Of a stretch of DNA of 64,000 nucleotides, positions 1 through 12,453 are shown piece after piece (position 1 is the stretch's first letter; every line of letters begins with the position of its first letter). Under the pieces are notes generated by a model that had not been told where the DNA came from, ran no database searches, and worked only from the letters and a program-made list of their open reading frames with translations. Location: assembly GCA_012184525.1 (NCBI GenBank), contig WOFQ01000009.1, positions 496,001 to 560,000 of the forward strand. Reading direction: 5' to 3'. This DNA is from Xenoacremonium recifei (lineage: Eukaryota > Ascomycota > Sordariomycetes > Hypocreales > Nectriaceae). A program made the translations under genes and the position numbers.

Positions 1-160
1 TTGTGTAAGAAATCAAAGAAATAAATCAAGGTATCTTTTCCCGTGGCCGTTATATCTGACCATTTCGTCCCGTCGCTAATATTCCAATCGTTGCCAAGTA
101 AGTATACAAGTCGAATCCCCAATCGCTAGATCACGACCCAAGATGTTCATGAGCTCCTCG

Positions 161-1505
161 TCAACAATGATAATACTCATCGTCGCTCTCCATAATGTCC
201 CGCGTGTCCTCCAGTCCTTTCAGCACCTCCTCCACCTCGCTAGGATCCGTGATAGCCCAGACACCGCCGCCCTTCACCAGATCCTTCCCCCGCATGCCGA
301 CCTCCTTGCCCACGAGGTTGCGCCCGACCTTTCCCGGCCCGATGCCGACCCATCGCCGAATGCCGTCCTCGTTGTCGAGATACCGGATGCTCGCCCACCA
401 CCGCACCGTGTCCAAGCAACCCCGCGCCAGAAGGTCCTTGAATTCCTCCTTGCTGCGGAACGGCCGCGCCGACACGTTGCTGATACAGGGGATTAGCCCC
501 GGAAACGTCACTACATCCTCATTTTCGCGGCCCGGCACCCGGCTCTTTGCGTTGAGCAGCTGCTTCATTACGCCGACGGCGGGCTTCATGACCGGGCTGT
601 GGAACGGGCTATCGCTCTTGAGCCGCACCGCGCGCGGGTCGTAGCCCAGAAACTGGCGCACGTGAGTCACGAGCTCCCGGATGCGCGCCAGGTTGCCGCT
701 CAGCACAATCTGGTTCTTGCTGTTGATGTTGGCAATGTACACCTGCTCGATGGGCGGCACCTCGTCCAGGCTCTCGGCCTTGTTGCTGCCGAAACCTACA
801 AACTCGCGGATGGCGTCGATCAGGCTGGCCATGTGCTCCGGGTGTGAGATGACGGCCACCATGCCGTACTCGCCACCGTATTGTTCAACAGCGCGGCGTG
901 TCGCCTCAGCCATGGCCTCAGCACGCTTACCCACCATGTGTAGGCTGTCCGGGAATGACATGTAGCCGCCGGCTACGACGGCTGCAAACTCGCCGAGTGA
1001 GTGGCCCAGCGTGACGTCGAAGTGGTCCGTGACCTTGAAGTTGTACTCGCGCTCGAGGATGCGTAGGATGAAGATGGACGTAGCCATGATGGCGGGCTGC
1101 GCGATGGCCGTCTCGTTGAGCTTCCATGAGGGACCGTCCTTGATTATGTCGGAGAGCTTGTAGCCCATGGTGTCGTCAATCTCCTCGAGGAGCTGCGAGG
1201 CCGTGGAGGGGAAGGCCTCGAGCCAGGGCGTGACCATGCCCACCCGCTGGACGCCTTGTCCTGTTATTGCAAGCCGTTAGAACTGGTTTCATTCTTTCGA
1301 GAGGAGGCCGCTACAAACCTGGGAAGAAGAGCGCCGTCCTGGTGCTGCCCTTGGTCGTCGACCACCATTTCCGCGGTTGCGGCGGGGGTTTCGTCTGAGC
1401 CAGCACACCCGAGGAGACCTGTGACAGCTCGAGCAAGCCTGCAGCGCAGGGGCGCCTCAGCAGAGGCGTGGCGCTCGCCAACTGTGCCATGCCTCCCAAT
1501 CCCAT
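161..1505 (-). CDS. MCT1: Mitochondrial malonyl-CoA:ACP S-malonyltransferase
   Basis: It transfers malonyl from CoA to mitochondrial acyl carrier protein for type II fatty acid synthesis, which feeds lipoate production. Two exons (1505-1319 and 1260-161) flank a 58-nt intron; the splice rebuilds FFPGQGVQRVGM, the conserved FPGQG start of the acyltransferase fold. The product is 428 aa. The nucleophile elbow GHSLGE puts the catalytic Ser near residue 150, and FHSPVM puts the catalytic His near 283. The first ~55 residues are Arg/Ser/Ala-rich with few acids, as expected of a mitochondrial presequence. A second in-frame ATG at 1490 is an alternative start. A hexanucleotide repeat lies directly upstream of the start codon. 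The family assignment is firm; mitochondrial location is inferred from the presequence and from the single-domain architecture. Confidence 0.93.
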
Positions 1506-1506
1506 T

Positions 1507-1536
1507 TGCCTATGCCTATGCCTGTGCCTGTGCCTG
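1507..1536. repeat. Hexanucleotide microsatellite (TGCCTA/TGCCTG)x5
   Basis: Five tandem copies of TGCCTR. The array ends two bases upstream of the MCT1 start codon on the minus strand, so it would be transcribed in the 5' leader. The rest of 1506-2200 is gene-free spacer between MCT1 and APM3, which lie on the same strand; it holds only short chance frames. Confidence 0.85.
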
Positions 1537-2200
1537 TGGTGGGCGTCTCTCTCAGCGGCGGAGCTGGGTCATTGTCCGGGGCGCCCGCGGCCGACTCGTA
1601 ACGCTGGGATCAGGCACTGCACTCCAGAGAGCAGAGAAGAACCGGTGAGCGAAAAAGCGCAAAAGGACGAAGATGAAGAGGACGAGTCTGGGCCATTGGA
1701 TGTGGGAAGCAAAAAGCAAGGAGATGGGAGATGGGAAGGTGTGGGAATGGAGAATGGATGGAAGGTGCCCGCCGCGTTTCCGTCGGAGAGTGACGTTAGT
1801 GAGCCCACCGACTCTCTGTCCGGGGTCGACAGGCCACTGAGACATGCCGCAAAGTAACCAAGGCTAACCACTGATCCTCACATGGCAGCGCCCGCGTGAC
1901 CTCCAGAGTCTCTTCGCGCCAGCCAGCCAGCTTCTCCCGGGCCAGGCTCGCCGATCCCCACCGTTGTAGCCGATGTCCCGAGTTGTTACGGCTCGGAGCT
2001 CCGGGGCAGACTGTGGGGGACGAAAACGTTCCGCGGGGAAGTTGATATTGGAAACGGGTGAAGGGGTAGGGGCACGGAACAACACATCCCCAATAATAAC
2101 GACGAGTCCCTATTCATTGATTTGTCGGAACGGGCGTTTAGTACACGTACGATTCCCCATCTGCGCCTCTTCTATGCAGTTCATGCAGTTCATAGTTATC

Positions 2201-3922
2201 TCAACACCGAATCTCAACCCCGCCTTTGCTCACCGTCAAGTACTTGACCCCCTTGTATGGCTTGACGCCCTCTCCCAGCCCTCTGCTCTTGCGCGTGTCG
2301 ATGATGATGCTCTCCACCTTCAGCCCACTGGCGAGCCATCCCTTGACCGAGAAGCTCACCGACGCCGACGTGGGCATCAGGATCTTGTTCTGCGCGATGC
2401 GTTTGGCGTCCTTCTCCTCGCCCCCCTTTTCCCGCTCCTGAGTCTCCTTCGCAACCGGCACGCTCTGATACGGCTCGTTGTATGAGTAGTCTGTCCCGAA
2501 CCCGAAGCCGTTGGGGTCAAAGTCCTCCTCATCAGTTGATAGTGGGCCCACCACGGTGCACCGGAGCGCAAAGTACGATGTTCCTCCTGATAGTTCCTTT
2601 GACGGGATGTACCATTCCAAGAACTTTTCTCCAGGGTTGAAGCTTGCATCTCCGCGGCTCGGCCTGATCTCAGAGAGATTCCTAACATCCTCTGGTAGCG
2701 GGATCGTCACCACGATGTCGTCTATCAACGGTGCCCCCGGTGATCCTAGATGCGGGCCACCTAACCTCCCGGGACCACTCCGACCATATTGTGATGACGA
2801 CGGCGAGGGAGCCCCTAGGATCTTGTTGATCTGTAACCGCACTTCAAAGTCCGAGCCCGTGTTCCCCAGGCCCGTCTTGACCTCCATGTTGACCGGCAGC
2901 TTGAGATTGTTCGAGCTTAGACTCCCCGTCTTCCCACTCGTAAAGGGGAGCAGGTCTACCTCGTAACCCGCCAGAATAAATCTACCATCCGGTGGTATGA
3001 AGCTCAGCTCTCCTGGCCGTTCTTTCCACCGGTTCAGCCGGACACAGGGGTGGAAAACAGGCAGCTCCATGATGCCGCCGATGTTGTGTTTTCCCGAGGG
3101 GCTGGTAAGTGATAGCGTGATGTCTGGAACGCCTGATACCTTGGACGTAAATGCAATGGTACCGTTCGCAAACGCCGCAAGCGGTCGCCCGGACGGAGCC
3201 AGCGTTACGGTCAGGGTCTCAACGATGTCTGCGTATAATTCATTGGAGGTGTGTCGTACGTTTGCGCGCCTCCAGGGCAACGCTGGAGTGTTCGTCGGGG
3301 TAAGGGACGGTGCGCTTGAGTTCGAGAAATTGGTGCTTAGCTGCGATTTACTGGTATCCGTGTGAGTATGATGCGTTGAGGTTGGAGTCTGGTTTGCGAT
3401 GCGTACCCCGGGAGATTGATACTACCCAGAAGCTTCCCCATCCACCCCTCCATCTCGACGATTTCTCGTAAAGCATTGGGTTCTGTTGTACATATCGTCC
3501 CCGCATCACACATTTCCGTCAGCAGCTGGGCGACGACATCGTAGTTGTTTTCGATCTTGACGGCCAGAACTGGCGCGCCAAGGAAGTCTTCGAGGGCATC
3601 GATCACGCGGTGGAGGAACTCGAAGACGAGGAGGGGTTCGATTTCGGAGGAAGAGGTGACGACAAACAACAAGTTCGCATGCGTCAGGCTGAATACCAAG
3701 GTGGGCGGATTGGTATTAGGAAGGTATATGAGGTTCGGTCGAGGGGCTGGATGTTCAAGATAGAGGGGCAGCAGTTGCGCAGCTGACAAGGGTCGTCCCG
3801 TATAGGTATGGGATAATATGGGCGTTCTGGGTGTGGAGATTAGAATCGAGAAGGTCAAGGGAGTCGATGCGTATGTACCGGTTATCGTCGTAGACGTGAA
3901 GCGCCTCAATAACGCCGTTCAT
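2201..3922 (-). CDS. APM3: AP-3 adaptor complex mu subunit
   Basis: Medium chain of the AP-3 adaptor, which binds tyrosine-type sorting signals on cargo moving from Golgi/endosome to the vacuole. Three exons: 3922-3879, 3826-3407 and 3350-2201, with introns of 52 and 56 nt. The joins give MNGVIEALHVYDDNRTPI and then the conserved HTYTGRPLSAAQLLPLYLEHP region of the longin-like N-domain. The 537-aa product continues into the C-terminal mu-homology domain, which begins near LPWRRANVRHTSNELY. A Ser/Pro/Gly-rich insertion (SPSSSQYGRSGPGRLGG) sits inside the mu-homology domain, and the segment before LPWRR is a Ser/Thr-rich linker. It is divergent from the DMAC1-like gene with about 240 bp between the starts. 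Confidence 0.93.
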
Positions 3923-4163
3923 CTTGCTGGGCGCCGCCTCGTGCCCGGCGATGTTGAGAGGACCAGCTGCTCCAGCTGCGTAGCGCAAGGTGACGACCCA
4001 TGGGCAATGACGAAATTAAATGTTAGTGCACGCCTGACTAAGCCTTAGGTAGTCCGACCATGGCGCCAATCACCGAGCTCCATCACGAGATCTCGGCTTG
4101 CTCTTTAACATTTCTAACAACAGCTTGCAAATCACCGTCGGCTGGCAGCAGCACTCCTCCAAC

Positions 4164-4520
4164 ATGGCCGGAGACAAGATGCCCACTGTCCAGTCCCTCG
4201 AGCGACCCGAGAAGCTCGACGACATCCTGCGACAAGACCGCGCCGAAGACTGTCTCCCCTGCAAAGTCGTCGGTCAGTTCCTCCGCCTGCTCCCTCCCGT
4301 TGAACCTCGAAACGACGATCGCTTACACCAGATTGTAGGCAGCGCAGCATTCTTCGGTCTCGGCGCCTACAGCTACTTCTCAGGCATGTCACAGCTGGAG
4401 AAGCAACGAAATGCGATCCTACAGAGCAAGTCCATCTTTGGCATGAGGAGTCGGAAGCTGGGCATCGCGTCGATTTCCGCCGGGCTGGTCTGGATGGGTC
4501 TCTGGAGAGCTTTTCGATGA
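4164..4520 (+). CDS. DUF4536 / DMAC1-like small mitochondrial membrane protein
   Basis: Two exons (4164-4272 and 4339-4520) around a 66-nt intron give a 96-aa protein. The splice rebuilds DCLPCKVVGSAAFFGLGAY, a CxxC pair followed by a hydrophobic hairpin; a second hydrophobic segment (LGIASISAGLVWMGLW) lies at the C-terminus. This layout matches the DUF4536 family that includes human DMAC1, a complex I distal-arm assembly factor. A role in complex I assembly here is inferred from family membership alone. The start chosen has a good context (AACATGGCC) and directly precedes the conserved part; an in-frame ATG at 4098 would only add a low-complexity leader. Confidence 0.75.
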   Translation: MAGDKMPTVQSLERPEKLDDILRQDRAEDCLPCKVVGQFLRLLPPVEPRNDDRLHQIVGSAAFFGLGAYSYFSGMSQLEKQRNAILQSKSIFGMRSRKLGIASISAGLVWMGLWRAFR

Positions 4521-5394
4521 AGAATAACATGAATATATGCGTTAAGTGTTGGAGTCTCGCTCCATCGTACGAAGGAGGATAAAGTTGGAAGGCCAGCGAG
4601 CTGTGAGCGAAAAAAAACGGGGGCGCCTCGGCGGTGCGGCAAGCACCTTACCGTCAAGATACCAACTCCTGACTATGCGTTTGGATACGGGAAGACTCGA
4701 ATGTTTCTTCGTCGCGTTGCTGGCGAGATTTCCAGACGATCTGTATCATACTGTACTATCAATCCTGTACTTATACTTCATGACCAAAATAGACGGATCT
4801 TATATGACGGATTTGGGAGAGGAATTTTATGGAGGATAATTCATCCATTATTAATATATCGTATGTCTAGTTTTCTATATAATATCTTTGGAAGAGCCAA
4901 AATAACCCTATGTTTGCCATTTTAAGCAGAATATGATGATGGATAGGACTATGATCGGTTGTCATGACGAGCTAAACATCATGAGAACAGATAAACACCC
5001 TGGTACGTAAGTCTTGTTCTGACAAAAAGGGAAACTTTGAAGCCACTCCGGTTTAAATGAGCACGTACCTTTTTCCCAGTCGAGTTGGAGAGTTTGCGGT
5101 GCCTACCTTAGGTAATGCTGGAAGAGAGTTTGTGTGAAGAGTCCGACCAAAATCTTTTGGCTCCCTTGGGGAGCCCCACATCTTACCTGACTCCATGAGC
5201 ATCTTCAACAGGCTCTATCAGAAAATACCATCAACACCGATTTTTGCCTTTCCATCTGACATTGGACATCTAGTGGACCTAGCCGCACAGAAACCAGGGA
5301 ATAGAGCCTTGGACTCTCAGAGCTTAGCCTCCTCTAGGTTACGGCTTCAAGCAAGCCTTTCCGACCACCGCCAATCTCAACCTTTCAACTCACA
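4521..5394. other. Intergenic spacer, no gene seen
   Basis: This stretch lies between the DMAC1-like gene and RRP4. The first half is AT-rich and contains only short frames with no conserved features. A CCTTAGGTA motif (5106) occurs here and another near 4044; similar short palindromic TACCTTAGGTA sequences recur in this window. The last ~100 bp is C/T-rich and probably the RRP4 leader. Confidence 0.6.
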
Positions 5395-6446
5395 ATGCCC
5401 ATTACAATCCTTGCTCCCCAACCAGCGCCTCAACGGCCACCGCCAGTCGAAGACTCGGGGGCAGATTCAGATTCGGACTCTAGTGGAGGTGGGGCAGACA
5501 TAGGTCGCGATGATATTCTTACTCCTGGAACCGTCATCACATCCAACTCGCAATGGATGCGGTAGGTCTCATCCTGACCAAGATCATGACCATCATATAA
5601 CTGAGTAACCCATCTAGCGGCCACGGAACCTACGTCCCGCTAGATTCTACGGCCATTACATCCTCTCTCGCCGGCACCCTCACCAAAACCAACAAGCTTC
5701 TTTCCGTGCGCCCTCTCCGCGCGCGTTACACGCCTGAGATCGGTGACCTGGTCGTCGGCCGCATCGTCGAGGTGCAAGCCAAGCGATGGCGCGTCGACGT
5801 CGCAGCCTCGCAGTTGGCCATTCTGCAAATCTCGGCCATCAACCTGCCGGGCGGTATCCTGCGCAAGCGCACTGAGACCGACGAACTGCAGATCCGCAGC
5901 TTCTTCGCGGAGGGTGACTTGGTCGTTGCCGAGGTGCAGCAGCTGCACCAGGACGGCGCTGCGAGCTTGCACACGCGCAGTCTCAAGTACGGCAAGCTAC
6001 GAAATGGCGTATTTGTGAGTGTTAGCGGCACGGGAGGCGGCGGCGGCGTGGTAAGAGCGAAGAGACAGGTGTGGACGATGGACGTTGCGAATGCGGCGGG
6101 CAAGGTCGATGTGCTACTGGGTGTCAATGGGTACATCTGGATCAGCAAGCACGTGGAGAGCGATGTTGCTGCTGAAGCGGCGGGGATCAATCGCATGGAG
6201 GAGAGCGTAAGCAGCAAGGTCTACTCGAGCCAGAACGATCACTTGGACATGGGCACGATGAGGGAGATTGCGAGAATTCGCAGCGTCATTCTGGCGCTGG
6301 TGGAAAACGGCCTGAGGGTGGATGAGGAAATGGTCACTAAGGGATATGCGGAGGCTGTCGAACTGGGCAGGGATTCAGTGGACGACGATCTGTATTTGGG
6401 AGGTGAGAAGGGAAAGAGGCTGGCTTCTGCTTTGTCAGGTTTGTAA
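5395..6446 (+). CDS. RRP4: Exosome complex component RRP4
   Basis: RNA-binding cap subunit of the nuclear/cytoplasmic 3'-5' RNA exosome. Exon 1 (5395-5561) and exon 2 (5618-6446) flank a 56-nt intron with donor GTAGGT; the join reads SNSQWMRGHGTYV, the conserved N-terminal strand of RRP4. The 331-aa product has an S1 domain beginning around PEIGDLVVGRIVEVQAKRW (about residues 94-165) and a KH-like domain with GVNGYIWISKH. The N-terminus (residues ~15-35) is Pro-rich and then Asp/Ser-rich (DSDSDSS), which is common in fungal orthologues. A Gly-rich loop (TGGGGGV) lies between S1 and KH and looks like a lineage insertion. Confidence 0.95.
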
Positions 6447-6892
6447 TGGCTGTAAGGTCTTCGAGGTTATTGGGCTTTGAGCTCCTAACATCGAGGGGCT
6501 CTGCGGCCAACATTCAAATGGACCTGCGGACCGTAAGCGAACCGTATTCGAGTGGAGCCCTGCGGCCAACATTCGAGTGGCCTCTTTGGGACCCCTAACA
6601 TTGTTACGCTTTTCAGGCCTCTATGTCAGTCAGGGCTTTGAAGTTATTGAGAGAAAACAGAGATACCAATGTGATTCCAAGATATTGAGACCATCTTCCC
6701 GATTGTACATTTGTCCGGACTATCTTGCTCCCTGCATCCTTTGAGATTACCTTAAGCCTGAGCTACGATTGAGATACTACGTATTACATAGAAAAATATC
6801 CAAGGCAGCAATTTTCGAGTTACATTGCCCCTTGAAAGAAATGAACGATATACGGCTGGCGCAGTCGATACCCCTTTGAACTTTTATCACCG
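6447..6892. other. 3' intergenic spacer with a short direct repeat
   Basis: Convergent spacer between RRP4 and the aldehyde dehydrogenase. A 15-bp word (CTGCGGCCAACATTC) occurs at 6501-6515 and again at 6560-6574. Both copies are flanked by related sequence (CTCCTAACA upstream of the first, CCCCTAACA downstream of the second). The remainder shows nothing recognisable. Confidence 0.6.
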
Positions 6893-8555
6893 TCACTTAT
6901 TCATCCACGGGCCTAGCGAACCATTCTTCAGTCCAATGGCCGCAGCCGTAACGAATAGGACCGCCCACCTTAGCAACGCCCCTTTAGAGCTTGTGCCACC
7001 CAGGCGTAGAACAATGCTGAGGAAGTACTTGAGGCCCTTGATTTGCTGTCCATTCCGGTCGAAGTCCGGCTTGGGCTGGGTGAAGCCCTCAAAACGCTTT
7101 AGCATATCGTCTGAATAGGGCATGTAGCGGATGCGCAGGAAACCCTCGGCCCAAGAGGGAGTTTTGGCGACGGCACGTTGGTGGCTGAAGGCTTTGAAGG
7201 AGTAGTAGCCGTGATATGAGCCTGTACCGGAACCACCTACACCACCGATGGGTGACTGGGGAACCTGGCACTGGATGAAGGAGTCGTTGAGACCAGCACC
7301 TCCTGAAGTGATGCTGTTGAGGACTATCATGTGTTACTGAATGCGCGTAATGTCCACTATGTAGGAACTTACCCTTGTCATTTTCTGCATCTGTACCAAA
7401 GGCAAAGAGCGACAACGGAGTGGGATCAACTCCATTCGCAATCTGTATAGCCTGATCCAAAGAATCGAAGGGCATGATGGACCAGATGGGGCCGAATGAC
7501 TCCTGTATGATCATGCTGTCATTAACATCTTCGACAAGAACCATGGTGGGCTCAATGAAGAGGTCGTCCTCATCCATCGCTCCACCCATAACAATCTTCC
7601 CGCTCGACGAATCAAGCATCTTCTTAAGTCGCTTGTAGTGATTCATGTTGACGACTCGTGAGAAGTCCGGGCTGTTCTTCGCGCCCTTGGGCATCATCAC
7701 TTTCAGCTGCTTATTCATCTCGCCAAGGAATTGAGACATGACGCTCCGTTCCACAAGGATGTAATTGTGTGAGAGGCAGACCTGTCCAGCATTGAGACAC
7801 TTTTGCCACAAAAGACGCCTCGCTGCTAGCTTGATGTTGGCATTCTTGGTCACAAAGGCAGGATTCTGGCCCCCGAGTTCGAGTAGGACGGGTGTCAGAG
7901 TCTCAGCACCCTTCTTGGCAACGATCTTTCCGACATTCTTGCCACCAGTGAAGACAATTTTGTCGAACTTCTCGTTCAAGAGCTGTTCGGTCTCCGGGAT
8001 GGCTCCATTGATGTAAGTGTAGTACTGAGGGTCTAGGCATTCATCGAAGATCTTGGCCAATACCATAGCCGAATTGGGGGACAACTCGGACGCCTTCAGT
8101 ACGACGGTGTTTCCGGCCGCAATGGCGCCAAAGACGGGGCAAAGGTTGAGCTGGATGGGATAGTTGTACGAGCCAATCACCAGCACGGTGCCGTATGGCT
8201 CATATCTGAGGCGATAATTCATGATCTTGAAGTGCAACGGGATCCCGACAACGGGCTCATCCTTGGCCCACTTCTCCAGATTCTTGATGATGTTCATGAG
8301 ATCCGTCTTGCAGAAGTCAATCTCAGTGATGCGACTTTCAAACCGAGATTTCCTCATGTCCTTCAACAGAGCCTCCTCAATGAGAGCCTCATTATCAACG
8401 AGGCCCCAGTACAGCTTTCGCAGCTGGACGAGGCGGAACTGGATGTCCTTGGTCTTGTTGGACCTGAAGCCGGTCTGCACCTTGCTCACTCGAGTGGAGA
8501 TGTCCTCGAGCGCTGTGGGCGCATAGGCGGGGATGGCGGAGGTCGCGGAAGCCAT
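6893..8555 (-). CDS. HFD1: Fatty aldehyde dehydrogenase, membrane-anchored (ALDH3 type)
   Basis: NAD(P)-dependent oxidation of long-chain aldehydes to fatty acids. Exons 8555-7373 and 7323-6893 (49-nt intron, donor GTAAGT) give 537 aa. Visible signature elements are the catalytic Cys260 in NAGQVC, the general base Glu226 in ELGGQNP, cofactor loop FTGGKNVGK (202-210) and SYNYP (Asn131). The splice joins ENDKVLNSITSGG, matching the conserved C-terminal NxxxSGG/GGVGGSG block. The C-terminus carries a hydrophobic helix (ALLRWAVLFVTAAAIGL) typical of tail-anchored ALDH3 enzymes such as yeast Hfd1, so an ER, lipid droplet or mitochondrial membrane location is expected. The gene symbol is by analogy. 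Confidence 0.93.
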
Positions 8556-11063
8556 GGCTGTGTCGCAATTGTGTTGTGGCGATGGATGAATAAGATTCTG
8601 ACTTCTGAGAGGATCCTGACAGGGGCTGTGCTGATGTGAAGCCGGCACAGGGTGTCGAGAGCTGTACTCCTTCAGCGGAGCTGTTCTGGACTTTGACTAG
8701 CCGACTGGACGCTCACCGGAAGGAATCGAGGCGAGGTCAGACTGTGGGATTTGTCAAACGGAATACGAAAGCTTGACTCGTGGATATCGATGGCCAGGCA
8801 CTGTCCGGCCGGGGAGTGAGATGGGTGATGGAGCTTGATGGATGTTAGCTGCTGTGGAGTGCGATACAGTGCAGCTTTGATGATGCGTTGAGATGGAGCT
8901 GGACCAGCAGCAACGCCAATAGGTCACAGGAGTATTCGTGGTCTGACCCGGACAAAACGGAACAAGATGGTGTTGAAGAAGAGATGACAGTGAGATGAAA
9001 AACGAGGGGAGCGTCCGTATATCCTGGAGAGAATGTTGTCCCGAATTGTCCGTTCCCGCGGCCGCCCAGGGCAGTTTGAAGCTCGGGGGTTGCATCGGCC
9101 CTGCCTGTTTGGGAGAGCACGTGCGGGGCCGCCAGAGATACCGAGGCAGGTGCGCTGCTGGTCAGGCACGGAAGGCGCCACGCGAGCTTCTACTGGATTA
9201 AGCTGCGATGATCATCTTCCCCAGCTTTGGCCCGTGTTGGACTGAACCGTGATCTGTTATCTGGCATGCCGGCAGTCTCCTTTCCGGCCCAACCTCCGCA
9301 CCTGGACGGAGTAACGGTGGAGAGGTGAGAGGTGGGAGGCGCTGTTCAAAATGCCCTTTTGCACAAAGCTGTTGCACAGTTTGCAGTGTCCTAGAGAGTG
9401 AGACTTTTGTTGCTCCTGCTGAGCACCCCGATACTGACGGGCTTGACAGGTTTACTGACAACTAAGCACTGTGTCCTCACCAAAGAACAGCCGACACCGT
9501 TCCGGCCGCATCCTGGTTGCTTCTATTCCGGGCATTCCAGCAACAGCCGCTGCACCCGCGAGCTTTGCCCCGCGCTTCAACGCGGTTGTCTTGCGCGGTA
9601 AGGCTTAGTGGCCCTCCACCATTCATGCTTAACACATCCTCCTATGGGTATGAGGATTTATCTGCACATCATAGATAGACTGACTGAAACTATCGATGGA
9701 CTATCTACCGTTCGAAGGTCCAAACTTCCGAGGTGTCCCGACTCTAGTCATTGGTCCAACCCATGACACTAAAACATCACTTTTGTGTTTCCAGGTCCTG
9801 TCTCGAAGCCCTTCCTGCGCAAGGTTGTCCCTCGTATGGTTCGCTGTAAGCTGACTGTGCAGGACGTCGCATTCGAGACCGATTAGCTAGATTCCGACCT
9901 CGGGAAATCTGAGTTCCGGCCATACGCCTTGGATCCGGCAATACGCATTGAAGGAATCCTACTTTTCGTCAATCTGAAGAATATGAAAAAATTTATTGCT
10001 ATTCGCTATCTCTGCTGTAGTACAGCATGTACACCTCCGAAAACTGACGGAGAAACATCGTGAGCCTTTATTCTAGTTGAATGCTTCCAAATCAAGTGTC
10101 CTTGTTCGAGACAGAATGGCTGGAAACCGATTCACTCACGTGCAACAATACCAACTCAAGACTTCGACAAGTTATTATTGGTGTTCTCGGCTCTTGGTAG
10201 ATCCGGGATCTCGATGGCCACAAGTGTTGGCTCAGACCAAGCATAAGCCCCAGTTGATGCAGCCTCCAGCGCGTATTTGGCGCTTCGCCACAGGAGCCAC
10301 ACCTTCATTGTAACTCTGCGATGACACCACGAGAAGTGCCGCGCCTTCTCGCGATTTCACTCGTTCGTTCGTTTCGGACCCCATCTTGCGAGGCTCTGCT
10401 CCATGGCTGACCCAAACCCATGGTTTGCCCTGTTGGGCAGATGCGTCGGCCGCCATGCAACCAACTACGTGCCTGAGCTATTCTCAGCTGTAGGATTTGC
10501 CCTTCATTGGTCTATTACTTGTATAGACTGCAGTGACTTGATTCACCGTCATCTTGCAAGTGCCGAAGACTCCGAGTCAACTCGGAACTCGTTGTTTTGT
10601 CAAGCGCCTCGCGGCCTTCAAGTCGGGGGCCGGAAAGTGTTTGCATCGCCTAGTTCTTCTCAGCCAATGTCGTAACAAAAGAGCATTTCTGAAGCGTGTA
10701 ATGTAATTCTGTTACGCAAGAGCCCCTGGAATCTCCGTTGCTGATGATCAATTTAGCATGCTGGCACGAGGACAAAAGTCGACTTGAGATATTGCTCCGA
10801 CAGGAAATATGCTTACAGGAGAACTATGGGGGGCCATTATGGGATGACTCTGATGGGGGCTTGAGTTTGGAATCCTTCCGACAGAAGCACAACGCCAGGA
10901 ATAGCATCCCAGCTTGTCATACCTGTCCAAGGCGGAAGACAAATTGTGTACCCGCCGAAATAACACATATAAGTACACCTCTCATGATGGCATCTGGACG
11001 AACCTCGCCAGGCAATTGTGGCAGAGTTGCAACAAGCACCTCGCCCTGTCTTTCGTTAACATC
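8556..11063. other. 2.5-kb intergenic region, no gene supported
   Basis: Divergent promoter space between the aldehyde dehydrogenase and the secreted protease. Several overlapping frames of 60-110 codons occur on both strands at 8750-9600, but none has conserved motifs, and they overlap one another, as chance frames in GC-rich DNA do. The part near 11.0 kb contains the protease TATA element. Confidence 0.55.
10968..10973 (+). promoter_or_regulatory. TATA-like element of the secreted protease gene
   Basis: TATAAG in the context ACATATAAGTACA lies about 95 bp upstream of the ATG at 11064, a usual distance for a fungal TATA box with a short leader. Confidence 0.5.
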
Positions 11064-12416
11064 ATGATTGTTAGATCTGCCCTAACAGCCTTTCTCCTGG
11101 CCTCGTCAGGGGTTCAGGCGAAGCCCCTTTTCCGTGTCAAAAGACAAGCCCCAACCTATCAGCCTGTAGGTGCATCGGAGACTCTTGTTGTCTCTGTTGG
11201 ATCTTCAGAGACTGGGCCTCTGGAGGTCGCTCCAACTACGACCGAAGTTGCTCCAACCTCCATCGACGTTACTCCGACTTCAATCGATGTTGCTCCGACC
11301 TCGATTGATGTCGGGGTTCCCTCTGACACCACTTTCAACATAAACCCCGATACATCTACAGAATCAACAGTCATTCTCCCTGCTACTGGTTCCTTCACTG
11401 ATCTGCCCCCAACTACGACCGGTCTCTTCGAAACTACCACTGGAATCCCAGTATCTGTACCTGGAGGTACTGGAACAACAGAGCTTCTGTCATCTACAAC
11501 TGAGACTGAATCTTTTCCTTTTGATACCACAACTGTAGGGACTGGCATCTCCACAGGCGAGTCTCAGACAACAGCCACCATCGTTGTCCCTCCGTTCTCC
11601 GAGACTGGCACAACCACTGCTACGGGGACTGAGTTCACAGACACGACAACTGGTGGATTTAGCCTTCCCAGCGGAGAATCTGGAACCACTACCCTGGTTT
11701 CAGGAGACACCACGCTGTTATCGGGAAGCACTACGTTGTTGTCAGGAAGCAGTACAGAATTGTTCGAGACAACGACGGGCGATTTCCCTTCGACTACACT
11801 ACCTGGAACCTTCACTAGTGAAACAGGCACAGTCACTGGAACTTTCCTGTCTACTGGCACAGACCTATCTACGTCTGGCACGGGCGTTATTTCTGGCACC
11901 ACTCCGTTCTTGACTGGAACGACAACTGGCGAGTTCCTGTCCACAACAGGTCTGCTCTCAACGGGAACGACTGAGATTTCCGAGTCCACGACTGAGTTTC
12001 TGCCTACTACCACCGGCCTGACGTCTGTTGGACCGTCCGTAGAGACGACTTTCACTTCTGAGCCCGAAGGTACAACTGAAACCTCCATCCCAGCCACCAC
12101 AGTAGAGCAAAACTCCGGAACCACTGGGATTCCAGGCACTACTATTCCTCCGGTCACCACCGAACCCCCAGTTACCTCCGTCCCTCCTGGCACAACAGTC
12201 CCTCCTGTAACCACAGAACCTCCAGTTACAACTGGAGCCCCGGGAACTGATGGCTCTCAGCCGCAGACAACCGGCTCAAGCGGTTCTGGCGGAGGAGGTA
12301 GTGGGGGGGGTGGTGGCGGTGGTGGTGGAGGAGGAGGAGGCGGCGGCGGTGGAGGAGGAGGAGGCGGAGGAGGAGGCGGAGGAGGAGGAGGCGGAGGAGG
12401 AGGAGGAGGAGGAGGG

Positions 12417-12453
<37 letters not shown>

